From Phaseolus vulgaris (lineage: Eukaryota; Streptophyta; Magnoliopsida; Fabales; Fabaceae), in the NCBI RefSeq assembly GCF_000499845.2, contig NC_023749.2, positions 44,958,108 to 45,022,107 of the forward strand: a DNA stretch of 64,000 bases, given 5' to 3'. The translations under genes were made by a program, and so were the position numbers. A model generated the notes under the pieces. The model saw only the letters and a list, made by a program, of their open reading frames with translations. It was not told where the DNA came from and ran no database searches. Of this stretch, positions 33,413 to 45,404 are shown piece after piece (the stretch's first letter is position 1; the number at the start of each line of letters is the position of its first letter).

Positions 33413-34478
33413 TCAAATCACAAGATTTGATCCCTTAAAGAACTTGGGACCTTTCATGTTAGATTTATCTTTAAAACCATCAAAATTTCTTGAAATCCAT
33501 TTAAAGATACCTTTAGGAACAAGAGATTTGCGAATCTTACAAAATCTGATAGAGTGACCCTTTCTCATGCAGTAGAAATAACAAACAACCAGTTGTTTTG
33601 ACTTTTCAATCAGTTGAGTTTTTGTAATGGTTGAAAAAGGTTTTAAACAACCGTTGTTCTTGCTTTGTGGATTAAAACCCAAACCAGATTTTCCAAAGAC
33701 ACACCTTTGAGATGCTAAAACATTCTCAAGATTGGATTTACCTTTTGAAATTGTGTCAACTATTTTCACAAGATACAAAATTTTATTTTGAAGAGATTCA
33801 TAGTTTTTGCAAGAACTGGATTCACACTTGCAAGAAGAGTTTTGATAAATCATTTCAAGGTTTTCAAAATCAGTTTTTGAATTTTTCAAATCTTCTTCCA
33901 GAACTTTGACTCTTTCTTTCAACCAGTTGTTTTTACTTTTCAACCGATTGTTTGAAAGGGTTAATCTATTAGCTTATTCATGAGTCTCTTTAAAAACCTT
34001 AAGAAATTGATAATAACTATCACATTTGGTAGAGGAAGATGTACTTACATGGTTTGATGCAGACTCTTCTCTTGCCATCAGACAAACATCCATCTTGGAA
34101 TCTACAAAGGATAATCTAGCAGGGGACTTATCACTGTCCAGCCAAGTACTTCTTGATCTTGAACCTTTGTGAATTTTCTCAATAGTATCTCACATTTCTT
34201 TAGCTGAGATACACTGTGAAACTTTGAGAAGTTCATCAGAATCAAGGGCAGAAACAATGATGTTCTTAGCTACACAATCAAGATGATCACTTTCATTTTC
34301 AGGTAAGGCAACATTATTTTCAAGCAAATGTATGAAAACATTGTTTGTAATGACATCCTAGATTATTTTATCTAATGAGTCTTTCATTCTTATACACCAT
34401 GGTTGATAGTTTTCACCACAAAACAGAGGTGGTCTATTTAAAGAAGCACTTTCCCCAAAAGAAAACTTGCTAGCCATT
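33413..34478 (-). pseudogene. Decayed copia gag with CCHC knuckle
   Basis: It starts MASKFSFGESASLNRPPLFC at 34478, followed by 'GENYQPWCIRMKDSL', the classic copia gag N terminus. A few stops interrupt the middle (about 34360, 34189 and 33977). A coiled region with 'SKTDFENLEMIYQNSS' follows, then the zinc knuckle CYFCMRKGHSIRFC at about 33540-33582. A final stop lies at 33413. No pol frame continues from it. Confidence 0.8.
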
Positions 34479-34523
34479 AAAACAGTGAAAAAAACAAAAC
34501 TTGAATATTTTTCAAGAACATAG

Positions 34524-34537
34524 CTCTTGATGCCAAT
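34524..34537 (-). other. Primer-binding site, initiator tRNA-Met type
   Basis: On the minus strand ATTGGCATCAAGAGCT follows directly after the LTR end CTAACA. One substitution and one insertion separate it from TGGTATCAGAGC. Confidence 0.75.
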
Positions 34538-35597
34538 TGTTAGAATTAATGGCCTAAACAAGAGGGGGGTGAATTGTTTGACAAAAGATTTTCACAAAGA
34601 TTGGATAGGAATGAATTTTTATCAACAATCGAAGAAGAAGCAATCAAGGAAGCCAAACAATCAAAGCAATTAAAATTGTTTGCAGAAAATGAATCGGTTG
34701 AAACTTCGTTTTAACTGGTTGTTTATAGCAGCAGGTACAAAAATCAAATCAAACAGATTATAATGAGTGTGTGAGAGAGAGAGATTACATAACCAATTTA
34801 TACTGTTTCACTCAACCCTGAGCTACATCCAGTCCTCAGAACAACCACTAGGTATTCCACTAGCAATCAATCACATATTACAAAATACAGCACCACAAAG
34901 AGGTGATCTTGATACCACAAGAACAGTCACCCTCTGACCTTACAGGTTTACATACCTTTTACAAGTATAGAAAAGGGCAATTACAATAATCAGAAAGGAA
35001 CACATTACACCTGGTATTTCAGGAATCACATAGCTCTTAAGATCAGATCTTGAACCAATGTACAACTACTTAGCAATCTTGCAAAACTTTTGAATCAAAT
35101 CTCTTCTCAAAAACAATTTCAATCTCACTTTTTGTATGTTTTAGAATACAAAGAGAAACCATATTTATAGCTCTTATAACTAGCCATTCTAGGCAGTTAA
35201 TCACGAGCCAAATCAGTTTTAATTCAACTGAAAACAAATTTAACAAGTTTTTGAAAAGTTGTTCGGAAATGTGACAATCAATCGGTTGAAATGTCATTTT
35301 AACTGGTTGAATTGGCTTTGACAGTTAGTCAACCAAGTCAAAAACAGTTTTGAAAACCTTCACATAAGCTAAGTGTAAAACAATCGATTATATCATGGTT
35401 TCAACTGGTTGTTTTTCTCTTTGCTTAGAAAAACATTTTTCTCTTTTAAAGCAAATTGGTTCAGCTTGTGCATAGGATTAAGCTAAGCTCCAATCAGAGC
35501 ATCAAAGTATCAAGCTTTCAACACATACTTGGATCATCAAAGCTTCCACGTTCTACACAACTCCCTCCCCCTTCTAGAACCAACTACACCTACAACA
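34538..35597 (-). repeat. 5' LTR of the pol-less copia-like element
   Basis: 1060 bp; read on the minus strand it starts TGTTGTAGGTG and ends CTAACA. It carries several variants of the AATCGGTTG/AACTGGTTG motif (34693, 34714, 35281, 35303, 35384, 35402). Confidence 0.75.
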
Positions 35598-37216
35598 TTT
35601 AGTTTTTCCAAGAACTAAGAGATTAGCTCTGAACTAACTAAAGGTATAGGTAGTTCTAAAAGACGATTAACTAGAGTACAAGAATTTTTCATGAAAATAT
35701 ATGACTGTCTAATAATGTAGATTGCAGAATCCAAAAATTACAAAGTGTTTTTATATTAGTTCACACTTAAGTAACTCTCTTAAGAGGTTTCTTTAATCAA
35801 ATAATGATTATAGAACAAGTACAGAAGTCACTCCTAACTAACATGAGTACGCAAGTCAATCCTAACAATCCCTCATGATTCTTCCTGTAAGATAAAGAAC
35901 TCCACATTTTTGTAACTTTCAATTTTGACTACAAAATCAAAGATTGAATCAACAAAGCTTCCTAACACAAATGATTCTTTTCGCAAAAGTAATATAATTA
36001 AATGATTCTTTTGGCAAAAGTAATATAATTGAAGTTGTGTATTTAATTTTGTTGGTGTCTTCACTTTTGTATAAAAAAGTTGCTCGAATATTATTATTGT
36101 TTAACAATCTTCTTATTGATGATGTCTTCAAAATTCTAATAATGCATCCCTTATATTTTGTTCTGCAAAATTACTTTAATTGACTCGGTAAACTTTGCTT
36201 ACATCTTGTGAAAGTATAGCGTTGTAAGTGTTATGATTTATCTGTCAGTTATTTTCTTATAGCGCCTTGAACACCTATAAGATATTGATTGATATAATTT
36301 TTGTTATGTGTTTTTACTTGAATGATTGGTTTTAATATAGGAAACACGTTGATCACATTTGTTAAAAATCATTTATCTTTTAATAGGTAAACGTTATACG
36401 GTTTAGTGTATTGCTCATTTTTAGAAGGATCTAAAATTTCACTTTATTTACAACTGTGTTTTTTTTTACCTATTAATTCAATTGTATAAGCACATTAGTT
36501 TGCATCATTAACTATACGGTATAACAATTTCTATGGTAAACAATGTAAATATACGGTATAATTTATTTGCTTAACTATATTTATTATTATCAAAACATTC
36601 AAAGTACATCATAAAATAGTTAACACCTCAGGACTCAACACTGGATATCCCCATTTCTTTAAATTAATTCTATCATGCAAGAATGAGAAAATTTGAAAAT
36701 CCTAATGGTAAACAAATTACAACAATTTCAATTAAATTTTATTTTACTTTTTTCACATGAACAGTTATATATTATTATGTTTTACAAATTAGTGTGTTAA
36801 TTCAGAGATTATAAAAAGACTAGAATTTAAAGTAGTTAAAGTATATTCAATTTTCTTTTTTAATAAAAGACTTATGTTATACATCATTATGAATCCTCAC
36901 ATCCCAACTAGAGTTGACATCCCAAAAAAATCCAACAATCATTTGTCATCACAGAAATTATATTATTTTATACTATTATTAAAAAATCTTTTACATTTAT
37001 CTTTTCACTCTAATATTGTAATAAATATGTATTCCGTGTATCACAGAAGTCTATTATCTATAGATAAAAAAAATAACATACAACATAAATAATAACACGT
37101 ATACTCTGTTGAATGCAACAAGAAGATTTATACTAAAAGGGGAAAAAAAAGTCATTTTCTACCTCTTATGTGTGCTGATGATTAATTTGTATTTAGTTTC
37201 TATATGGTATCTGAGT
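35598..37216. other. AT-rich intergenic DNA with a tandem 31-bp duplication
   Basis: 'aaatgattctttt' plus 'gcaaaagtaatataatt' occurs twice in a row at about 35968-36031. Near 35820-35870 'cactcctaactaacatgag' recalls the LTR units at 29680. No gene is seen; the right end is the 3' flank of KDSB. Confidence 0.5.
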
Positions 37217-40200
37217 TCAAGACAAGTTCCTCTCACGCATTAGAGATTCTAGCTTTCCAACATCTTCTGGAGTGTCAACACCATGAGCCTCATGATTAAC
37301 CTTTATCACCTATAGAGGAAAATGAAAACAAACATTTTAATAATGTGAACAACAATGATATAATCTTGACGAGTATGAGTGTACAAACATTTCAGTAGCA
37401 TGGTTGCTAGATAGATAAGAAAGGATAACTCAAATCGAACCAATTAGATGTCCAATTCGGGTCTATGTGACATCACCTATCAATAGAAAGACTAACTATC
37501 TTGACATAAAATTCACTTAAATTTACAATAACATTTTGTAAACACTAACAAGTAGCTATTTTATTGCATGGAATTTATAATAATGAATTTAATTGAAGCT
37601 GTGAGGCTTTTATTTCAAATTTTTATGTGAATTCTGATCACTTAGCCTTTAACTCCATTACTGTTGAAGAGTATAAGGGCAGAGAATGAACCAGATGAAC
37701 TTGATTGATTAAACACTCAGCTAGTTAATTAGCCTCATAAACACTTGATTTCTGATTCTGAATGAGGTTAATTTGATTTAAAAAAATAAGTTCGTTAAAT
37801 ATAAAAGGTGAGCATGAGCCCATAACTAATCAATTTATTTTGCTCGTGAACTATCTTGAAGCATGGTGAGATGGAACGTAGGAAGAACAAATCTTGTACA
37901 TTCAATTAAAATGGGTGGTCAAAATTAGAATTAACTAAAATAATCTTTAATATCCATAAATTACTGCAGTGCAGAGGAACATGACAGCCATAAACCAAAA
38001 CATCTGTTAGGAAACCCCTTGTCAAGAGGATTTATGTTAAGGAGAAATTGGGGAGAACAGGGCCCTGTGCCCCGTATAAGAGAAAGACTATTATGGTAGC
38101 TAGTGTAAACAAATATGAACAGAAAGAAGAACAAGAGAAAGGTATCAGATAGGTCAAGTTGTTAGTGGGAGTTGCAGACCTAGAAAACAAAGTTATTAGT
38201 GGGAAGGGCCAGGTTTCTCGAAATTGTCCTTTTCTGGAGGTAATTGGAGAGAGCTAAGCCTTTTCAATATGAACCCTCCTCGCCCCTCTTTCAATTTATA
38301 ATTGTAATTTGTGAACCTGTAGTTAATCTTTAGAAAAAAAATAGTTCATATAAAGTTCAACTTGAGTTCAAACTTCAAATTATATGAATTCTTATGGACT
38401 CAAATTGAGTTGTGTTCGACTCAACTAGTTCCAGCAGTGGTATAGAACATCGAAGTACACCTCAAATGCAAGTTTTGGATGGTATAATCAGAAAACTTTT
38501 TCACTTGAGAAGGATTTCAAGATTACTGCAGTGCAGAGGAAAATGACTAATAATAAAAAAATCTGTTGGAAAACCCCAGAACAAGATAGTTTATGTTGAA
38601 GAGAAAATGGGGAACAGGAGGGATCAAGACCCTGGGGCATTATAACATTATAATATAAAGCCTATTTATGTTAGTGTAAAGTAAACAAATATAAATAGAT
38701 AGGGGGCAAGAGAAAGGTATCAGATTGGTCAAGTTGTTAGTAGAAGGAATCAGGTTTCTCGAATTATTTAGAGGATTCATTTTGTTCTTTTCTGCAGGTA
38801 TTTTGAGAGACCTAAGGCCTCCCAATATCAACACCCTACTCTACCCCCTTTCAATTTATAATTGTTGATTCTAAAACATACTTTTTGTTATATACTACTA
38901 CAATACAACTCAGGTGCTTGATCACATATTCCCTTATCCCTCATATCATAGACTCATGGACCCTCTTACTATGGCTTTCACCGAGTGTTCAGAGTTCAAT
39001 AGTCAGACAACTTCATTGGAGAACCCGAAATACGATGGTTGGACAACTCACATCACATCTGATGGCAAATTGACAACCAGACAGTTATACATGGATTTGA
39101 AAGGCTCTTTGAATATCATTAGTATATTACACACGATCAATAGAGAAATAGAATAATCAAGTAAAATACTTGCACCTTAGTGGGAGAATAAAGTTAAAAC
39201 AAGGGCCTATATAAATAGCTTAGGTACCTTCATCTTGTAGCCATTCTCAAGCACTTTAAGCTGCTCCAAATCCTCCTCTAGTTGCAAAGGAGTTGGTTGA
39301 AGATCAGGGTATATCCTTAGAAACTTTGCATCATAGCTCTAGTAGATTCATAGACAGAAAAAACTATTAACTCACAATGAAGCAAATAATGGTAACAGTC
39401 TAAAGACAAATAGACAACGAACAATGATTGTTATTACAGAAAATTAGAAAGAATTTAATGATAGTAGTACCTGAATCCCAAGATGAAGCAAATACGGGAA
39501 CTTTGGATTGACCTTCCCTGACCTACAGTACATATGCAAGCATTTATCCAGTTTTACAAAAATATGTATAACAATTTCACATGTTTTATGAATGAATTAA
39601 CAATTAAGATGGGAAATCTGAACTTAAATTATTAGTAACTTACTTGTTGAATGGGATTAATCCTCGTGAAAAATAGATGGCATAACCACTATTATCTACA
39701 ACACATTTTACTCTATTTGGATCATGAGCATCTTCAGGCTTTAAAGATGTGACTGCAGTGCTGAACACTGCATCTGGAGCTGCCTTTAAGGGTCAGGATT
39801 CAGCATAGATAGTACAAAGGAATAATATAAAATTATAAACAATCACAGATATATAAAAATATTTCCTTTTAGCCATAGAGTTACAATACTTAAATGGGAA
39901 GATTTTCAAGATAACATGATGCTAAAACAGTGTTTTGGACCAATTGATTTACCATTTTTATTCAGAATAAAAAACACAAAAGGATCACAGCTAAAGCAGG
40001 CTGTCATCTATTTTTTTAGCAATGGAACATTATTTACATTTTAAATGGTATGAAAAATAACAAATTTAAGATAAAAAAAATCTTACCTGCAAAGTTTTCA
40101 CAACACCGTCTATTATCTCAGGTTCAATAAGTGGTTCATCACCCTGAATGTTGACAACAATATCATAATTTTTCCCAAGCTTCTGTAGAGCTTCATTGCA

Positions 40201-41911
40201 GCGCTCAGTACCTATCATGCACAATAAAGAGTATGAAACATTGTGAGGAAAAAGGTTTGAATGGCTACAATACAAAAGAAACTGATTTGCTTACCATTTT
40301 TGCAAGATTCTGAAGTCATAATAACATCAGCTCCAAATTGTCGACAGCAGTCAGCAATCTTTTCATCATCAGTTGCCACAACTAGAACAAGAGAAAGTTA
40401 TCAAGAAGCTAGCAAGATGTGCACATGCATACATCTACCAAATTGTAAAACTCTCAACTAGACTTTTTTGAATATGAAGCACCAGACAAAGTGCGCAAGT
40501 AGTGCACAAAAATCTGCCTAAATTACAATCCAGACTAAATCATGGTATTCTTTGGTCATTTTTCCTAGATATTCATAAAGTAAAGCAATGGAACACAGGT
40601 AGATGTTGGAGACATTTAAAATTTGTTACCTTCAAAAGACCAATAAGAGATTTTAAATGCATGAACAAATGCAGAAACAGTAAAAACTGAAAAGAAATAT
40701 AATATCATTTACATGTCCATTCCTAGGATGTGTTTGAACATAAGTTGTTGTGTCTGTGAAACGCCCTCTCAAAAGCAACACATATTGGACACACATGAAA
40801 AAGAAATTTAAACTTCGCACAGCTTCTTCACTATTCAGAACCCTCCACTGAGCAGAAAAGGAGAGCAAAAAGCTTAATTACTTCACCTCTTTGTACTACT
40901 TGATGTGAGACTTAAACACACATAATACCCAAGTCCCTATCACTTAAGCTTCACATAGAGGCATATACTTTAACATACCAATTTTAAAGATTAACTTGAG
41001 TCGAAGTTATATATTAAGCTATTAATGCCACAGTCGATAAAGATCATGGGTATAGATAGACCTACCAAGATGATCCAATGTAACCGCCAGCTTTGCCCTT
41101 TCCCATGTTCTCTGAAAAAACCAAATTAGGTAAAATACATCATAATTTGACCAATGAAGAGAAATAGGAGCTGGAAATAGTTTACTATAACGCCAAGAAG
41201 CCAACTGAAATTTTTTAATAAACTATAAGCCTGTTTCTCCACGAGTTTCTCAACGAGTTTCTCACTATTCCTAATATTTTCGCATCTTTTTAAGAGCCGA
41301 TGTTCATAGTGACTTTCACTCTATCCACATTGACCCAGTAGTAGTAACCCTTTTCTCTTTTACAGCTTTACTCACCATTTACAAGAGCAGAGTCCAACTA
41401 AAAACACTAGAAACTTGAGACTTAATTAGCTAGCCAAGTAGTTTACCTTAATCCTTATGAGACTCAAATTATCGGATTACGTGCTTTCTTCGAAGATCCA
41501 GAGTACACACTACGTTAATATTAAACAAAATTGACCCTTAAACATTTTCAGATTTTATTCATTGATACAAGAGTAAACGATGCATGCATTGTCAATTTAA
41601 AATATTTTTTAAGTAAAAAAGTTAAAAGAAAATCAAGGAGAGAGAGTAGAGGGGTGGACCTGGATCATGGGCTTGCCCAGGATTTGAACGAGAGGCTTTC
41701 CCTGAAACCTCGAAGAGGCATACCGGGCGGGTATAATACCAACGACCCGGCTCCGAAACTTGCTGAATCGGGTCATGTAAGCGCGTGCACCCACCGCCGC
41801 TGCAATGGCCACTCCCGCCACAATTCCATGGACAATCCACGTCTTTGCGGTGGTCGAAGAACCAAACGACGCCGTAGAAGAAGAAGAAGAAGACGATGAG
41901 CATGGTGCCAT
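37217..41911 (-). CDS. KDSB: 3-deoxy-manno-octulosonate cytidylyltransferase (CMP-KDO synthetase), 8 exons
   Basis: Exons on the minus strand: 41911-41660, 41111-41066, 40381-40295, 40211-40087, 39783-39644, 39522-39471, 39338-39228, 37309-37217. All introns are GT-AG and all phases close, giving 906 nt and a 301-aa protein, close to the Arabidopsis enzyme. It activates KDO with CTP to CMP-KDO, the sugar donor for rhamnogalacturonan II in the pectin wall. Seen in the sequence: nucleotide-binding IIPARYASSR (59-68), NIQGDEPLI (149-157), the FSRGLIPFNK segment (209-217) and HLGIQSY (230-236). Residues 25-46 form a hydrophobic segment after an S-rich start; the Arabidopsis enzyme is reported in mitochondria with such an anchor. 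Intron 7 is long (1918 bp) and holds two repeat copies. The gene looks intact. Confidence 0.95.
37972..38880. repeat. Two ~355-bp direct repeats in KDSB intron 7
   Basis: 37972-38325 and 38524-38875 share 'attactgcagtgcagagga', 'aagagaaaggtatcaga', 'ggtcaagttgttagt', 'caggtttctcga' and 'tttcaatttataattgt' in order. About 200 bp lies between them, including 'cagtggtatagaac', which weakly recalls a tRNA-Met primer site. This could be a miniature LTR element or a segmental duplication. I found no TG...CA ends or target duplication. 38885-39156 holds a short frame without family features. Confidence 0.65.
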
Positions 41912-43004
41912 GACCCAAACAAAGAGAAGAATTTAGAAAGTGAGTGACTTTGCTTAATTTTGGGCACTCAACTTCAGATCTAACGATACATCTATATGTC
42001 TTGTCTTACCGTTAAAAATCATGTTCTCGCATTTGCAACACTTTCACTTTTGCAATTTCACTACTCAATACTTAAATTCGTTTTTATTTTATTTTACTTT
42101 ATTCTCTATAAACAAATTTAATAACCCGATTTATTTTTCAATTATATAAATACATTAACGTGCTTTAAGCTAAAGTTCATGTTAAATTTTATTATTAACA
42201 TCTTATTAATATTAAATAAAAAACATTGTTATTAATATTTACATAAAAGAATAAAAATTAATAACATATTTATAATCGATCAAAATTATTTAATTTGTAG
42301 GGAAAATATATATTTATCTCTCTTAAGATTATATTATTAGATCACAACTCCTTAATTTTAAAATTCAAGTTCATTCCTTAAACTTAGATCATTTCCAATC
42401 AAAATCGACTCACTGTGATTTTTTTTTCTGAACTTGACTTATTAACATTTTTGTTCTTTAATAAAGTCATTATTTAAGAATAAAATACAACTGCTGCTAT
42501 TTTTTTTAATGAAAAATAAAATTTTGACCAAACAATTAAAATATATATTTCGCGTCAATTATGATGAAAGTAATCTAAAATATTACTACTTTTTTAAGAT
42601 GATTAGTTTTTTTTTTTTTTGGACCGAAAAATCTTGTCTAGTTTTTTTTTATATATATATATAATTTTATGATAGACATTACTATAAATATTGGAATGCC
42701 GACAAAAAAAACTATAAATATTGGAATCTAACTAGGCTGATACTTTAACATTTACTAATCGTATATCTAAATATGAAAAATTTATTAAAATAAAAAAGAA
42801 AGAATAAAAAAACATGAGAGGCTACACCAACTTTTATAATGAAAATATTTCATTCTTTTTTATTTATTTTTCATTTTATAATGAAAGTATTTTTTTTTTC
42901 AGTTTCTATTTTTTTTAATAAGTACTTTTATTTCTTTACTTTATTTATAACATGTTTTGTTATGTTTTATTTTTAAGTTTATTGTATTTTTCTTCTTGTT
43001 GGAG
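41912..43004. other. KDSB 5' flank and AT-rich intergenic DNA
   Basis: The first ~100 bp should hold the KDSB promoter and leader. The rest is AT-rich with poly-T/A runs and no gene. Confidence 0.4.
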
Positions 43005-43267
43005 ATCGACTAGAGATTAGAGCCTTTCATTGTATATAAGTGGGTGCAAACCTCAACCCTATGAGCCGGTTTTATGAGGTTGAGTTAGGCTTAAAGTCCA
43101 CTTCGTAATATGGTATCAGAGTCATTTCGAGTCTATCCTAGCGAGGGTTTGTGTTGGGCCTATCGTGCCACCCGCTATCGGGCCGCTATCGGACCACCCA
43201 TAATATATAGTCTCACGCACGGTTTTATGGGAGTGAGTTAGGCTTAAAGTCCACTCTTTCGTAATAC
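43005..43267 (+). mobile_element. Miniature LTR retroelement (TRIM-like)
   Basis: The block 'gttaggcttaaagtccact' occurs at 43084-43102 and 43236-43254, each time after 'ggttttatg' and before 'cgtaata'. Directly after the first copy is ATGGTATCAGAGTC (43110-43123), a tRNA-Met primer site, then about 80 bp of GC-richer internal sequence and the second, shorter copy. Small LTRs, a primer site and no coding are the hallmarks of a TRIM. Ends are approximate. Confidence 0.6.
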
Positions 43268-44189
43268 TTCTTTCAACTAAATAAATATCTAGTGAAAGTT
43301 TAATATTTTGGTCCACATTCAGGATTAATAGTGAATTTGATCAAGTGATTTTTTTTAAATCAATTATGTTCTAGATTTTTTTTTTAAGTTTTCAATTTCG
43401 TACATTCATGTGAACGACATAAGTGAAAATGATATGAGAGAGTTGCACATAGTTATGATCATCTTATTCATAAAAAATAAAATAAAGTATTATATTAAAG
43501 AGATAGCATATATAAGTGACATTATAATAAATATATGCAAATAATATTTTATTTTCTTGAGAATATAATAAAAGTATTTTCATAAATAGAAAAAAGTCAA
43601 CATTTCGTTTTTAAGGAGGGAAGTTCTTCCACACAAAAAATAATTCATGTTCATTCATCTCATCTTCTAAATCCTGTTTGTTCGCGGTTTTAGTAAATTT
43701 ATTGATGTGAAAAGGATTTAATTTAAATTTTAAAAATAAAATCAAGGTAAAAAGGAGAAATAATAAATTACATCGATATTTCTTAAGAGGTTTTAAAATT
43801 ACATTCCCCTCTCCTTTTATCTTGAAACACATATTTTTGTTATGTAACACGTTTTAATCCATCTTAATAAATAATATTTTAGAGAATTTTTCTTGTACAT
43901 TGTTTCATTGATACGTGCATGGTAAGTAACCTAACAGGTCTTAATTGAAATAAAAATTGGTTCCAAATAAAAGTTTGATGGACGAATATCTCTTTTTCTT
44001 GAATAAATAGGTTTACTAGCGGGAATATAAAACAAATTTATATTAATATTTAATTATAAGTGAAGTATTTGAAAACTTATATAAGTGATAATTAATGATC
44101 AGTGCAGTTAATTTGTTCTTATAAAATTGTAATAATAATTAATAATCTTAGGAAGAGTGAAAAAGAAAAGTTGCAAAGTGTTGGTGTTG
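43268..44189. other. AT-rich intergenic DNA
   Basis: No gene or clean element recognised up to the TGTTG target duplication at 44185-44189. Confidence 0.45.
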
Positions 44190-44345
44190 TGTTAAGCAAA
44201 TTAATTAAGTTAGTTTCAGTTAGTTTCCAAGTGTTTCTTTGCCTATATACTTCATACCTTTGTATCAATTTATACATAAGTGAATATATGAATATTTTAC
44301 TCTTTTATCTCTCTATGCCTCCACTCATTCTCTCTCCTGTTAACA
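44190..44345 (+). repeat. 5' LTR of the 44190-48666 copia element
   Basis: 156 bp, TGTTAAGCA...GTTAACA, short for a copia LTR. 'cctatatacttc' near 44242 is a possible TATA region. Confidence 0.95.
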
Positions 44346-44359
44346 AGGTATCATGAGCC
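44346..44359 (+). other. Primer-binding site, tRNA-Met type
   Basis: AGGTATCATGAGCC follows the LTR directly. It differs from TGGTATCAGAGCC by an A for the first T and an inserted T. Confidence 0.8.
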
Positions 44360-44373
44360 TATTTTTTTGACAC

Positions 44374-45297
44374 GTGTCTTTATCCCCAATCTCATTTTCT
44401 TTCTCTTCTGTTTTCCTTTCATCTTCTTCTCCGATGGCCTCTGTTCAGAAATTCACCACTCCCATAAACCTCAAACTTGATGAAGACAACTTTGTTCTCT
44501 GGCGTCATCAAGTTCTTGCCATTATACGTGGTCTCAAACTCTTGAAGTTTCTTGAAGGAGATCAAGTTCCTTCTTCGTCCCCTTCATCTTCTCCTTCTCA
44601 ACCATCAGAGGAAGTTCTTCAATATCAACAGCAAGATCAACTTATCATCGCCTGGTTTCTTGCTTCAATGACTACATCGATTCTTACAAAAGTCATGGTT
44701 TGGATTCTTCGACGCAAATCTGGAAATGTCTTCAAGAACAATTTGCCTCTCATATGTGTGCTCAAATTCATAAGATGAAGTTGTTGCTCAAGACTCCCAA
44801 GAATGACAAAACGATTTTTGTTTACCTTCATGACACTAAAAAGGTTGTCAACATGCTTGCTGCAATCGGCTCCCCAATTACTACAGAAGATCACATTGAA
44901 AGTATTCTTGAAGGGTTACCAGAAGAATACAATGCATTCATTGTTGTTGTTACGTCACGCACAAATCCTTACTCAATCAATGAGATTGAATCCCTCTTAC
45001 TTGCTCAAGAAGAACGGTTTCAGAGGTATAAGCTTACTCACTCCTCTTTTCAAGCTAATGCTACTTTTGTTCATTCTCAGTATCATCAAATCCCATCCTT
45101 TCCTCCATCGTTCAATCAATACTCCCGTGGTGGTCATTTTTCGCATAAACCCTCAAGCAGGTATTCTCGATCTAATGGACCTCGCGCCTTTTCACCGTGA
45201 TTCTTGGACTACCTCTCCTTCTGGATCCTGGAAACCTAATCGGGTTCGCTATCAATTGTGTTCAAAATTTGGTCATCATGCGCTTCAATGTTGACAT
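44374..45297 (+). pseudogene. Copia gag, frameshifted
   Basis: An ATG at 44374, with a better family-type start at 44434 (MASVQKFTTPINLKLDEDN), opens gag. Around 44690 the frame shifts and continues at 44700-45200 with 'QIWKCLQEQFASHM' and 'ILEGLPEEYNAFI', the UBN2 gag domain. A stop lies at 45200. The zinc knuckle, in another frame at about 45254-45294, reads CSKFGHHALQC. Confidence 0.85.
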
Positions 45298-45404
45298 TGG
45301 ACTAGTAAGCCATCTTCTTCCAAGGTCACTGCCAACACATCCCAGTTTTCTACTCTATCTCTTGATGATGGTGAACCATCGATTCTCGGCACACCTTCCA
45401 CTAT

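Larger units (their letters stand above)
30669..35597 (-). mobile_element. Copia-like element with gag and a second ORF but no pol
   Basis: On the minus strand the order is 5' LTR (35597-34538), primer site, gag (about 34478-33413), about 770 bp of non-coding DNA, a second long ORF (32640-31661), then a shorter, diverged 3' LTR (about 31420-30669). No protease, integrase, reverse transcriptase or RNase H motif is visible, so it must rely on a partner element. No target duplication is visible (CAACT left, TTTAG right), and the 3' LTR diverges from the 5' LTR beyond about 31200. A (GA)n run lies at 30903-30924. The gag style and extra ORF suggest a Sirevirus relative (inference). Confidence 0.7.

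Noticed and set aside
41531..41967. Other ORFs over KDSB exon 1, one with an arginine run
   Set aside because: Shadows of the serine-rich KDSB start; the run is the reverse reading of the serine codons.
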